Part shown: positions 8,818 through 18,332 of the stretch, piece after piece
Layout of the letters: each line of letters opens with the position of its first letter
How positions within the stretch are numbered: the stretch's first letter is position 1
From: Lepidodermella squamata
Taxonomy: Eukaryota > Gastrotricha
DNA: 64,000 nucleotides
Reading direction: 5' to 3'
NCBI GenBank assembly: GCA_047495785.1
Contig: JBLDXI010000012.1
Location: 1,302,001 to 1,366,000 of the forward strand
The notes under the pieces: model-generated
Told to the model about the DNA's origin: nothing
The model's database searches: none
What the model saw: only the letters and a program-made list of their open reading frames with translations
Program-made: the position numbers and the translations under genes

Positions 8818-10044
8818 ATGATTAGGCCTTCTTTCATGGGCAGTCCAAATTATTCTCGAGCCGAACTCCACCGTTGGCATGCCGACTACTCCCTTACTAC
8901 TCCCGCGGCTCCATCAAATTTTTCGTCAATAATAATTAATGAATTTTATGTATCGAGCGGTGTTCAAGACGACGCCTCACTTCTGAGCTTGGCCACTGTC
9001 GTTATCACTGGCATCATTCTTTCACGCATCGCTCTCGCTGTAATCATGGGTCCCATGTCGAAAACGATGTTTGATATTTTACAAAAATCTAAACGCGGTA
9101 CGAAATCGGGCGATTGGTCAGCGATGCAACTGCCTCAACTTTGGGTGCGTGCGAATGACACTCTATAAACGGTAAAACTGCTACTAAAACAGACACAAAA
9201 TCTGCTATTATTTCGCGCGAAGTGCTACTAAATCTGTCTGAGTGCGCATAAAACGTTAAGTGTGTTGATAAAGCAGGTAATATGACACTAAATGTGGAGA
9301 AGTGCCACTATTTTGACAAAACCGCTGGTACTTTGGGAATCTGATGGTAAATTGGAAAAATTGCTAAATAAACGAGATATCTTAATCGTGGTGATTGGCA
9401 TGGAAATGACTGCCGCATACACGAATGCCTTGACTTTTCTGTTCTCGAATCTAAGAAGGCTAGTTTTGACCAATCATTGCAAGTTTTAGCCGAAGTTTTA
9501 GCCCCCATCCATTTCGAAAAAAACTTTCGTTTTGAAAATCGACTATTGGAATCGATATTAGTTCTACAGTTCCAATAATTCGTAAAGCCAACTGGAATAA
9601 TTAAAACTTCCATTCACTAAGTTTTTCAGCATAATAGCGCATTTCTCAAACTAGTAGCAATTGCGCGAATTAGTAGCAATTTACACGATTTAAGCAGTTT
9701 ACCTAATTTAGTAGCACTTTTACCCATTTTAGTAGCGCATTTATTTTCACTCCTCAACTTTCGAAGCCTTCGACAGGACTAGATCTTAATTCAAGCTCCA
9801 TTGTATCTGGTATATTTTGTGTTTTTTTTTAATTTTTATTACAATTTTTCAATATTTTTTAGCGATTTACAACAGTCTGGTCACTCTTGCAGGCTTCATC
9901 GGTGTTGCTTTTTCGTGTCCTTGCGTTGATAAATACTATTACCCCGTCACCAGTTCGAACTTGTCAGGTTCCATCGGAATTGCCGCCGTAGTAGTAGCGC
10001 TTGCTCTTCTCGGCAGTATTATCGTCAAATCAGCCGGCATTTGA
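8818..10044 (+). CDS. Small multi-pass membrane protein, unknown family
   Basis: Two exons are proposed: 8818-9148 and 9863-10044 (phase 1 junction, GT-AG), giving about 171 residues. Three hydrophobic segments are visible: SLATVVITGIILSRIALAVI in exon 1, then SLVTLAGFIGVAFSCPC and GSIGIAAVVVALALLGSIIV in exon 2, the last close to the C-terminus. A TATAAA lies at about 8779, 40 bp before the ATG. The 714-nt intron is much longer than its neighbours because it contains a repeat element (about 9170-9745). I do not recognise the family. The join is inferred from matching phases and splice signals; exon 1 could also read to a stop at 9168. Confidence 0.5.
9170..9745. repeat. Repeat element with TGCTACTAAA ends, in an intron
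   Basis: Degenerate copies of TGCTACTAAA (left, 9175-9235) and its complement TTTAGTAGCA (right, 9645-9735) repeat every 20-35 bp. They face inward like subterminal repeats of a non-autonomous DNA element. No target duplication was identified. Confidence 0.5.
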
Positions 10045-10722
10045 CTGATCAAGGTCTTGGCCTTACCGTAGGATTGGCCGCTCAGATCGCGCAACCGGGA
10101 ATCAAGGTAGGCGGCAAGCAGGAGCCCCGCGTCTTCAGCTGCTCGGGGAGCCGAGTTTCAAGGCGAGTCGCCACGTCGAGACGAAGACGACGCAAATCGT
10201 TGCTCTGAAATTCGGCGTCGTCACGCAGTAGGTAATTGATGGAATGGCGAATTGCGACGACGACGATTCCGCAGTGTGCATCAGCCACCTTACAATTAGA
10301 TAAAAATCAATTTTAGTACAAAGAAGTACATATTCATTACATTTTGACTCGCAAACTGATCGCTGATCGCAAACAGCGACTAATGCGCGGTGCGCGGAAT
10401 AGTGAGATATAAAATAATTGAGACCCTATCAGGAAGGCGTGTAACTGGAAAACCCATGTTGAGAACTTTTAGGGCTCAAACTCAAATTCGGAGCTGGAAC
10501 GACCATGAATTTAGAGTGTGCCATTCCATGAACGATGTTCAGATTGATTTGGCCGGAAAAGAAGTACAAGTGCTAAGGTTTTGAACTCTCGGGACGCATT
10601 ACATTTTTAATTTGACTGACAACAATTTTAACAGATATGACTTTCATTATGAGAATGTCAATGATCAGCACCCCATTAGGAGCGTCATTATAAGCTACGC
10701 TTCGAAAAATGGTTCTGACGCT

Positions 10723-10729
10723 ATATAAT
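10723..10729 (+). promoter_or_regulatory. TATA box of basic copy C
   Basis: TATATAA, 88 bp before the ATG at 10811. The same promoter type (TATATAATCTCGACG) serves copies D (16593-16599) and F (38050-38056). Confidence 0.6.
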
Positions 10730-10810
10730 CTCGACGAGATATAGAGAAGTAGCATCAATCCAATTCCATTCGAACTATTTATCCTCTCTTTCTCTTTCAA
10801 AACCAAAAAG

Positions 10811-11401
10811 ATGCGTGCTGTTTTCGCTCTTGCTGCTGTCGTTCTCTTGGCCCTCGGTAGAAATTTGAACACATAGCCTGGTTTAATAATCTCGCTAATT
10901 TTTCTAATACTTTCAGCTTTCTCCGAAGCTGAGGCTGGCCGCGGAAATAAGGGCAAAAGTGTTTCGAAGAGCGTCTCCATCAGCGTGTCGTACAACCGGC
11001 AGCCGAAGAAGCACGCGATGAAGAAGCGCCCGGCGAAGAAGGCCTTCGTCGCTGGGCGCAAGCACCGCCGTGCCTCGTTCTCCAAGTCCGTGTCCGCGTC
11101 GGTGTCGGCCCGCACGAACAAGCACACCCGCAAGGTCTCCACCAAGAAGTTCATGCGCGTGCACAAGCGCGGATCCATGTCCGGCTCGTACTCGCGGTCG
11201 GGCTCCTTCGGCGGCTACAACAAGAAGGGCGGCAAGAAATTCGGCGGAAAGAATAAGTTTGGCGGCAAGAAGTTTGGTGGCAAGAAGGGTGGCAAGCACG
11301 GCAAGAAGGGCCGCAAGGGCAGCAAGAGCGGCAGCTACTCGGCCTCGAACAACTTCTCCTACTCGGTTGCCGTCGAAACCGGTGCTGCCCCCGCTAAATA
11401 A
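10811..11401 (+). CDS. Basic secreted Lys/Gly/Ser-rich protein, copy C
   Basis: Exons 10811-10856 and 10917-11401 (60-nt intron) encode 176 residues with signal peptide MRAVFALAAVVLLAL-AFSEAEA. Compared with B, the Gly-Lys repeat is rearranged (GGKKFGGKNKFGGKKFGGKKGGKHGKKGRKGSK region, positions about 122-155) and one Phe of the FSRSGSF motif is Tyr. The intron holds stops, so retention would truncate the product. The C-terminus is APAK. Promoter, intron and 3' UTR are almost the same as in copy D, which arose by the same duplication. Function is unknown. Confidence 0.85.
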
Positions 11402-11650
11402 AAACATTTCAGAAAGGTGTTGAAATTACATTCTTCAATGATAATTTATTCCGAAGTCTAAAATTGAAATAAATTTGATACGATCTTTAATGGTCTTAAT
11501 TTTGAGACAGCCAGCTCGTTTCTAGCGACGAACTGGCTAATTTCTTTTATTTCCAATTGAAACGCGAATTATGAATAGTCAAAACAGATCACTTGAAAAT
11601 GTACTACAGCGCGGATTTCGTTTAAATAGCTGGTCTGAGTCTTCGTTATT

Positions 11651-11667
11651 GTCAATCTTCGGATTGG

Positions 11668-11706
<39 letters not shown>

Positions 11707-11756
11707 GGCCCCTGCGCAAGGATGACACGCAAAATCGTGAAGCGTTCCATATTTTT
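11651..11756 (+). ncRNA. U6: U6 spliceosomal snRNA, copy 2
   Basis: 106 nt, body identical to copy 1, with terminator T run 11752-11756. The upstream ~100 bp (ending CTTCGTTATT) matches copy 3 and includes a TTTAAATAG motif about 30 bp before the start, which may act as the polymerase III TATA element. Confidence 0.97.
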
Positions 11757-12382
11757 ATCTTCAGTTCACAGTGGTGACAATTGCAAAATAATATGGACTG
11801 CATCGCATGCATAGCAGTCGCGTCGCAGTGTTTTATTAGATTCCAGGATTTCAAATTACACCAAGCTTTTTATCAACACCGATGGTAAATCCAATTGAGG
11901 TTTGAGAATTTTGGATAATCACCGTATCACCTATGAGGTACTTCCTATCACGGCTTATCTCCTGCTGGGATTAAAAATCACCTTATTTTCGTATTTGCTG
12001 TCAAATCGCATGCCCCACCAGCTTTTGCTCGATCCCTTGGCCTCTTTTTCACACTAGGCGAGTTGGACTATGGCTGAGAAATGCGGCAAGCTTAGAAAAA
12101 TGGGCTGAATGGATCCGAATAAAAATATCCGTTCTTTCTGAAAAAGCGATTCGAGAGCTTTCGAAAACCTTTGACGGCTTAGTCAATGCGTTTATCCCAA
12201 TATTGATGTTGTCGTTTACTTAATTATTCAAGGGTTCAAGGGTTCAAGGCATAGACATAGAGAGATATCTTATTATTTCCAGTGGATTAGATTTGACAGT
12301 TTTGAATGCTTTAATGACGTCAAAATGACGTCCCTTGCCCTATTTTGTTGCAGTTGTGAGCGAATTGAAAACAAATCAAACA
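11757..12382. other. Gene-free interval
   Basis: No coding region, RNA gene or clear repeat seen apart from GGGTTCAAGGGTTCAAGG near 12235. Confidence 0.4.
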
Positions 12383-12660
12383 TGTAACGGTGACGGGTTC
12401 TCGCGATCACGGGATCATGACCGACGACCCGACTTGTTTGATGTTAGGATGATTGGGCAAAAACACACTTCGGAAGTTACGAAACTAAGGCATTTTATTA
12501 AGGCTAGAGCTAAGCTACTTTATGATCTCCGAAACGGTAGATGATCTAAACGTATCAAGGTAGGCCTTTTTATAGGCGGAATGGCATCACGCCAGACGCC
12601 AGACAGAAATAACAATTCGTGGCGTGACACGTGCTATTTATTAAAGGTGTCACCGCCACA
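12383..12660. mobile_element. Solo LTR of an LTR retrotransposon
   Basis: A 278-bp segment starts TGTAACGGTGAC and ends GTGTCACCGCCACA, giving TG...CA ends and a short imperfect inverted repeat. It is flanked on both sides by AAACA (12378-12382 and 12661-12665), a perfect 5-bp target-site duplication typical of LTR-element integrase. A TTTTTATAGG TATA-like motif lies inside at about 12568. No gag/pol frame is adjacent, so recombination between two LTRs probably removed the body. The superfamily cannot be assigned. Confidence 0.72.
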
Positions 12661-12704
12661 AAACAAAAATGACTCAAACAGAACGCTCAAATCTAATCTA
12701 CTGA

Positions 12705-13290
12705 TTAAGGTATATTTGCCCGTAAGCGCTTGTCCTCGTTTTTCACTTTGTTCATCAACGTCGTCGCAAGAGCGTACAACATTTGTGGCATCCAGAACTT
12801 GACGGCGTAGGAAAAGCGCTGCCTGTCATAGGTTTTCGGGTTTTTCTCCTTCAACATCAACTCGGCGTAATCAAGCATTGCCAGCATGTCTTTCGCCCAC
12901 CGCCACTGATGAAGACCTGCTTCTCGATTTCCAGCCAGCTCTCCAAATGTCCGTTTCACTTGAAATCCGAAAGCGTACGTCGCAGTGCCGAGTGCTATGC
13001 CCAGTCCGAGTGCAACTTTTTGAGCACGGACGAATGATTTTGGCTCAAGTCGCAGCAAAGCGGCAAAAATGCCAACGGAAACAACAGCTGAAGTTTGACC
13101 GATTACAGCTAGCGTCCCTCCCAGACGAGAATATTGTGCGTACTTTTTCCGTTTTGGTTTAGAAGATTTCCACGTCAACATCGTGCCCAAAAACGGCAGC
13201 CGTTTGATAAGATTCTCTATGAATGCAATCCTGTTCTCTGTGCTTTGATACCCGCATAGTATGCCGTTGGAGACGACTGCATTCAAAGCC
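12705..13290 (-). CDS. Uncharacterised protein, probable 3' exon
   Basis: The frame is open from an AG acceptor at about 13291 to a stop at 12705 and encodes ~194 residues. There is no ATG at its 5' end (the first candidate codon is TTG), so upstream exon(s) must exist; a frame at 13298-13530 ending in a CAG|GTATTT donor with matching phase is a possible one. Visible features are a Lys-rich patch (KSSKPKRKKYAQYSR), a Gly/Ala/Leu-rich hydrophobic stretch (GTLAVIGQTSAVVSVGIFAALL, then VALGLGIALGTATYAFGF) suggesting one or two membrane segments, and a basic C-terminus. The hydrophobic hairpin and size recall peroxisomal PEX11-type proteins, but no diagnostic motif was found and I do not assign it. 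Confidence 0.45.
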
Positions 13291-13530
13291 TACTTGCTAT
13301 CGTTGAGTTTTGACAAGAAAGAGTAAAGTTATAAATACCTGTCTAATTTTAGCCCTTCGATCTTGAGGTAAGCATCCCCGAAAGAGAGTTTCTTCTGCGT
13401 CTCCGTGCCCCAACGCACAGCGGACGCCGTAAAAAAAGCAATGCCAGTCGAACCAGCAAAGGTTTTGAGGTGGAGTCAATTCCGCGCAGAGTAAGCTGAA
13501 ACGGCTGTCCTTATCTTTTCCGTTTTGCAA

Positions 13531-14141
13531 AGTCAGCTGCTGTTTGCATGGATTTTGATCGTTTGTGAAAATTTCACTGGAAAAAGATCGTAAACGTTCT
13601 TAATTGGGACAAAAAACAGGTTTTTTTACTCTAAAAAACAAGGTCGAGTTAAATTTTTCTGGCAAAACTGCAGAGCCTTCGCGCTGTCATTTTGGAATTA
13701 GCTGAATTTTTCGTATAATTTGGGATCTGATTTTAAAAATTGATTTCAGTTATGCATAAATTTGGACAATTAGGTTTGGTCATGGAGTAAAAGCCCAGCT
13801 CTGACGGATCCCGGGTTTACCTATGGCAAGGGGGCTCCCAAAACGCTTTTGATAGTGGCACAGCTTCGGTAAATTTTCATAAATTGAAAATGCGAGAAAG
13901 ATGTATCCAATTTGATACCGTCGGAAAGCTCAAGGCTCGAATGTCCAAATTCAGCCCGTCCAAATTTTGACGTCTTTTCGGTAGCAAAATAATTTTAGTA
14001 CCCCCTCGCTTTAGTGAAAATATGAAAGATATTTAGGGACCTGTTGATCTAGTGAAACTAATGTTACAGTTTATTTGTTTTGAGGGGTTGAGCATTCCGT
14101 AGGAAACAATTTTATCAAGGGCGTGAGTTATGAGCTTAACT
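13531..14141. other. Gene-free interval
   Basis: AT-rich sequence, no supported gene or repeat. Confidence 0.4.
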
Positions 14142-14488
14142 TTACCTGAATGCCTTGGTTTTGAATATATTCCAGAGTGGTACTGCTTGCGGATTGATTT
14201 CAGACGATTTAACTCTGAAGATGAACGGGTTGCCAGTGTTTAACTTTACCCCGAAAATTTCCTTGCCAAAGTCTTGCAGGAAAGCTTCGTAATACTTGAA
14301 GGTAATTACAACGCGAGCTGCGTCTTCATTGTAAGATTCTGTACAAAATGGAAGCAATACGGCTTTTTCTTTCTTTCAAACTGCGCCCGACCTTCCATGT
14401 CCAGAAATCTGAAAGCGTCCCATCTCCAGGAGTTCAGGTCTCTCGAGAAAGTGTCGTAGGAGGTGTAAACCAAATTTTGGCTCATCAT
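14142..14488 (-). pseudogene. Possible decayed coding fragment
   Basis: Two overlapping minus-strand frames look like one protein split by a frameshift near 14350: an ATG at 14488 opens MMSQNLVYTSYDTFSRDLNS..., and the continuation in another frame reads ESYNEDAARVVITFKYYEAF down to a GT donor near 14145. Composition is protein-like in both, but no family is recognised. A very short intron (22 nt) would not fix the phase, so a one-base indel is the simpler explanation. Weakly supported. Confidence 0.25.
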
Positions 14489-14551
14489 TTTTTCGTTGCA
14501 ATACTTTTAAACCGAATTAATATATCAGACTTGCAACGACGCAACGTTTTT

Positions 14552-14687
14552 GCGGCAAATAGCTGCGCTATTGATTCATTTCATAGCAGAGGTTATTCAT
14601 TCAATTCATGGTTATAATGAATAAGGAATGAATGAATGCGGTTAATATGAATAAGCATGAAATGAATCGTTAGCAGCTATTTGCCAC
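14552..14687. repeat. Foldback (MITE-like) element
   Basis: Inverted ends: GGCAAATAGCTGC...GATTCATTTCAT on the left and its complement ATGAAATGAATC...GCAGCTATTTGCC on the right. The ~70-bp centre is itself rich in ATTCAT/ATGAAT. Confidence 0.65.
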
Positions 14688-15106
14688 GTGTGGTTTCTTT
14701 TATCCGGCCCTCATTGATGTCTCATGATAACTGGTGTCTTCTTTTGATTTCTCAATTGTTCCTCTTACTATTCTCATTAAAATTCTCGCACATTTTCCGG
14801 CCCGCCGGTGTTTCCTCCGCGCGCGCTCCTATTGTCTGGTTGAATTTACGCGCATTGCGCGTCCTTTTATTGCGTAATTGCAGCTTTCCTCGCGCGATGC
14901 AAAATCACAAAACTTCTCACTATTCTCACTATTCTCACTTGAACTTGTAAAAACTGGCTATAATTTTTCTCAGACTTTTCTCTCATTTGTCAACATTTAG
15001 CATTATACGTGCTAACCTGATATGTGCTCTGAAAGGTCAGTCTCCTGAGACCTAAGTACGAGCTTAGTAGGATCCTACTTTTACAGCTAAAACAGCTAAA
15101 ATTAGG

Positions 15107-15882
15107 GCGTTTTTCAAATCGAAAGGGATTTAGGAATTATGCAAAAAGCAAAAAGCAGACTCTTCAAAGACGTGATAGACAGCGGCTTCAGTGATCGCCA
15201 ACGGAGGAGGATAAATAAAACGTTTTCATTGTTAACCGGGGAAATTCTAGGCACAATGATGTTTGATGATCCGAGTTTTTCGTACTCGAAACAAATCTGG
15301 TTCGCGCCGATCTTGGCCAAAAATCGGGCTCTTGTCCCAGAATTGACCTGCCCAACCTCGGGATGTCAGGTCAAATTACTCGGCATTGATATCACAAAAG
15401 GCAAGAAGATGGCTGTCTCTAATACCTACGCCATGATCAAAGAACCAAGTGATGCTTCCAGCATTGCTACGGATGGAAATTTAATCTTTAAACTGGATAG
15501 CCTGAACTCTAAAATGATTGTTACGGGCGTCGCCGATGGAAGGGGGGTGTCTGAATTCTCCTGTGATACCACGGGCCAGGGAAGTAGAAGTTCGCGGCCT
15601 TACACCGTCGTCACGGATGGTTTCATCTTCTCCGAGGCTTGCAAAGGACTGTCGCTGATGGATAGGAAAACTGGCAAGTTGATCGACAAAACGCACGACA
15701 CGGTATCTGGGCTGTCCTATTACAAGAATGCTGTCTATTTCCGGTATTATGATGCCGGTACTAAGAAGCAAGCAATCGGATCTCTCGGCTTGCAAGCAGC
15801 TAAATCTATTAGCCCGAAGTTTGTTGGAAGTTTTGGAATCACCTTTCTGTGTGCTATTTTTGCAGCTTTCATGGACTTCTAA
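15107..15882 (+). pseudogene. Truncated PQQ/beta-propeller-like paralogue
   Basis: The frame (first ATG 15139; open from an AG at 15106) encodes 247 residues that match the C-terminal half of the gene at 34961-36337, from about its residue 215 on. Shared blocks include GIDITKG, SRSSRPYTVVTDGFIFSEACKGL, LIDKTHDTVSGLSYYKNAVYFRYYD (each shown here only in part) and the hydrophobic C-terminus used for GPI attachment. The N-terminal half and signal peptide are missing and no upstream exon encoding them was found. It is either a truncated pseudogene or a 3' exon whose 5' part lies unrecognised upstream. The frame itself is intact over 247 codons, so loss is recent or the piece is still used. Confidence 0.6.
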
Positions 15883-16222
15883 CTGAAAAATTATTTTTCA
15901 ATAGCTTGTATCCCCAACTTATAACCGGATAATTCTTCCCCAACGCATCAAGTTATACTTGAAGTTGGAGCTTTTGAGCTTTGCGTTCATCTTTCACTCT
16001 GAGACCTGTATAATACGTGAATCTTATTCGGTGTTATTGTGATTTTTTGCAAGTTTTTGTGTAGTAGTCTGCTGACTTGGTATTTCAAGAGATGATAAAA
16101 AATAAAAAATGTATCTTGATTATGCGACCATTGATTGGTCATTTCGGTTTATAATTTTGGGGTCGAAATTGGTCGAAATATTTGTTTCCGCTTAAATTTC
16201 AAAATTCCTCTATATTCCTTAG
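15883..16222. other. Gene-free interval
   Basis: 3' flank of the truncated paralogue; AT-rich, nothing else seen. Confidence 0.4.
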
Positions 16223-16681
16223 ATTTTGACTCGTAAACTGATCGCTAAACCAGCGAATAATGCGCGGAATAGTGAGATCCGAAGATCAGGAAGGCGTGAA
16301 ACTTGAAAATCCATGATGAGAAATCCTAGTGTTTAAAACTGAAATTCGTAGCTGAAACCATAAATTTAGGGTGTGATTTCCATAAATCAATGTTCACAGA
16401 AACTTGGTCGGATAAAATAATTTCGAAAACGGTGTAATAGTGCTAAACGCTTCTAAGGTTTCGATGCCTTGCCTTTTTTAATCTGACTGACAAAAGACCT
16501 TTCAGATATAACTTTCATTATGAGAATGTCAATGATCAGCACCCCATTAGGAGCGTCATTATAAGCTACGCTTCGAAAAATGGTTCTGACGCTATATAAT
16601 CTCGACGAGATATAGAGAAGTAGCATCAATCCAATTCCATTCGAACTATTTATCCTCTCTTTCTCTTTCAAAACCAAAAAG

Positions 16682-17269
16682 ATGCGTGCTGTTTTCGCTC
16701 TTGCTGCTGTCGTTCTCTTGGCCCTCGGTAGAAATTTGAACACATAGCCTGGTTTAATAATCTCGCTAATTTTTCTAATACTTTCAGCTTTCTCCGAAGC
16801 TGAGGCTGGCCGCGGAAATAAGGGCAAAAGTGTTTCGAAGAGCGTCTCCATCAGCGTGTCGTACAACCGGCAGCCGAAGAAGCACGCGATGAAGAAGCGC
16901 CCGGCGAAGAAGGCCTTCGTCGCTGGGCGCAAGCACCGCCGTGCCTCGTTCTCCAAGTCCGTGTCCGCGTCGGTGTCGGCCCGCACGAACAAGCACACCC
17001 GCAAGGTCTCCACCAAGAAGTTCATGCGCGTGCACAAGCGCGGATCCATGTCCGGCTCGTACTCGCGGTCGGGCTCCTTCGGCGGCTACAACAAGAAGCA
17101 TGGCAACAAGCGCCACGGTGGCAAGAAGTTCGGCGGCAAGAAGTTTGGAGGCAAGAAGGGCGGCAAGCACGGCAAGGGTCGCAAGGGCAGCAAGAGCGGC
17201 AGCTACTCGGCCTCCAACAACTTCTCCTACTCGGTTGCCGTCGAAACCGGTGCTGCTCCCGCTAAATAA
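16682..17269 (+). CDS. Basic secreted Lys/Gly/Ser-rich protein, copy D
   Basis: Exons 16682-16727 and 16788-17269 (60-nt intron identical in type to copy C) encode 175 residues. The signal peptide is the same as in C. The Gly-Lys section differs from C and is closer to other copies (KKHGNKRHGGKKFGGKK, around residues 118-134), so this part has been exchanged among family members while the flanks stayed C-like. C-terminus APAK. TATATAA at 16593-16599. Function is unknown. Confidence 0.85.
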
Positions 17270-17518
17270 AAACATTTCAGAAAGGTGTTGAAATTACATT
17301 CTTCAATGATAATTTATTCCGAAGTCTAAAATTGAAATAAAGTTGATACGATCTTTAATGGCCTTTATTTTGAGACAGCCAGCTCGTTTCTAGCGACGAA
17401 CTGGGTAATTTCTCTGATTTCCAATTGAAACGCGAATTATGAATATTCAAATCAGATCACTTGAAAATGTACTACAGCGCGGATTTCGTTTAAATAGCTG
17501 GTCTGAGTCTTCGTTATT

Positions 17519-17535
17519 GTCAATCTTCGGATTGG

Positions 17536-17574
<39 letters not shown>

Positions 17575-17624
17575 GGCCCCTGCGCAAGGATGACACGCAA
17601 AATCGTGAAGCGTTCCATATTTTT
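17519..17624 (+). ncRNA. U6: U6 spliceosomal snRNA, copy 3
   Basis: 106 nt, identical body; terminator is only TTTTT (17620-17624). The upstream region is nearly the same as in copy 2. Confidence 0.96.
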
Positions 17625-17789
17625 GAACAACTGAAAATCAGTAATTCAGCTTTCACTCGGCTATGTTAATTTATTCGAAAAACGATCTTCATCGTATGAA
17701 TCAAAGGGACATTTACCGCGAAAAGTATAGTAAAAATATCGGTTTTTGATAGGTAATTAATTGATCATTTCATAGCTGAACCGTTTTGG

Positions 17790-18332
17790 TCACTTCAGTA
17801 GCACGGCGCCGAAAATGAAAGTAAGAATCGAAGCTGGCAAAAGGATGGTTTCAAGGCTCACTGAACTTGCGTGATTGCAATTATCTCTGAAAACAGAAAT
17901 AGCTCTTTAAAACTTAATTATTGATACCGAAACGTACGCTAAATTGCAGCAGTATGTAATGATACGAATGCCTGACGTTGATTGCAATTCACCCTCTGTT
18001 TTACAGCCATTCAAATGTTTGCAATATTAATTTAATAAATGTGACTCATACCTGTGCATTTAGCTGCACATCCTCTGCCCGAAGTCGAGCTGTTCCTTGT
18101 TATTTTCGTTGTTTTGTAACAAAAGGCGCCGATGCATTTGCTGGCAGTTGTCGGAACCTCGAACTCGGAATTTGAAATTTCTTCGTGTGCCAAGCAGTTA
18201 AGTGGCGTAAATACTGAAAATTATTGTAAGGTATAACAAATTTGTTGAAATATCCAAAATATTACCCGCCGCTTGAGCAACGCAGCAAAACAAGCCAACC
18301 AGAATGGCGACGGAAGACCAAGACATTTGCAT
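17790..18332 (-). CDS. Ly6/three-finger (uPAR-like) surface protein 1
   Basis: Four exons on the minus strand: 18266-18332, 18052-18213, 17938-17995, 17790-17886, phases 1-1-2, all GT-AG, total 127 residues. Features: signal peptide (MQMSWSSVAILVGLFCCV), LNC start, KCIGAFC, GRGCAAKC, YCC and a terminal DNCN, i.e. the Ly6 cysteine pattern with the C-terminal CC...CN signature. It ends in a hydrophobic stretch (ILLPASILTFIFGAVLL) with hardly any tail, as expected for a GPI-anchor signal. Ly6 proteins are small disulfide-rich extracellular domains, often GPI-linked modulators of receptors or junctions. Exon sizes 67/162/58 are identical to those of copy 3 (22600-23129), which supports the model. 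It is the most diverged of the three copies. Confidence 0.85.

Larger units (their letters stand above)
10340..11760 (+). repeat. Segmental duplication, left copy
   Basis: This block (upstream region, basic copy C, 3' flank, U6) is repeated at about 16223-17630. Promoter, intron and 3' UTR are nearly identical between the two. The far upstream part (TTTTGACTCGCAAACTGATC onward) is more diverged. Confidence 0.85.
16223..17630 (+). repeat. Segmental duplication, right copy
   Basis: Second copy of the block at 10340-11760, containing basic copy D and U6 copy 3. Confidence 0.85.

Noticed and set aside
10082-10288. Minus-strand 68-codon frame after the membrane protein gene
   Set aside because: No start context or similarity; region is the 3' flank of the plus-strand gene.
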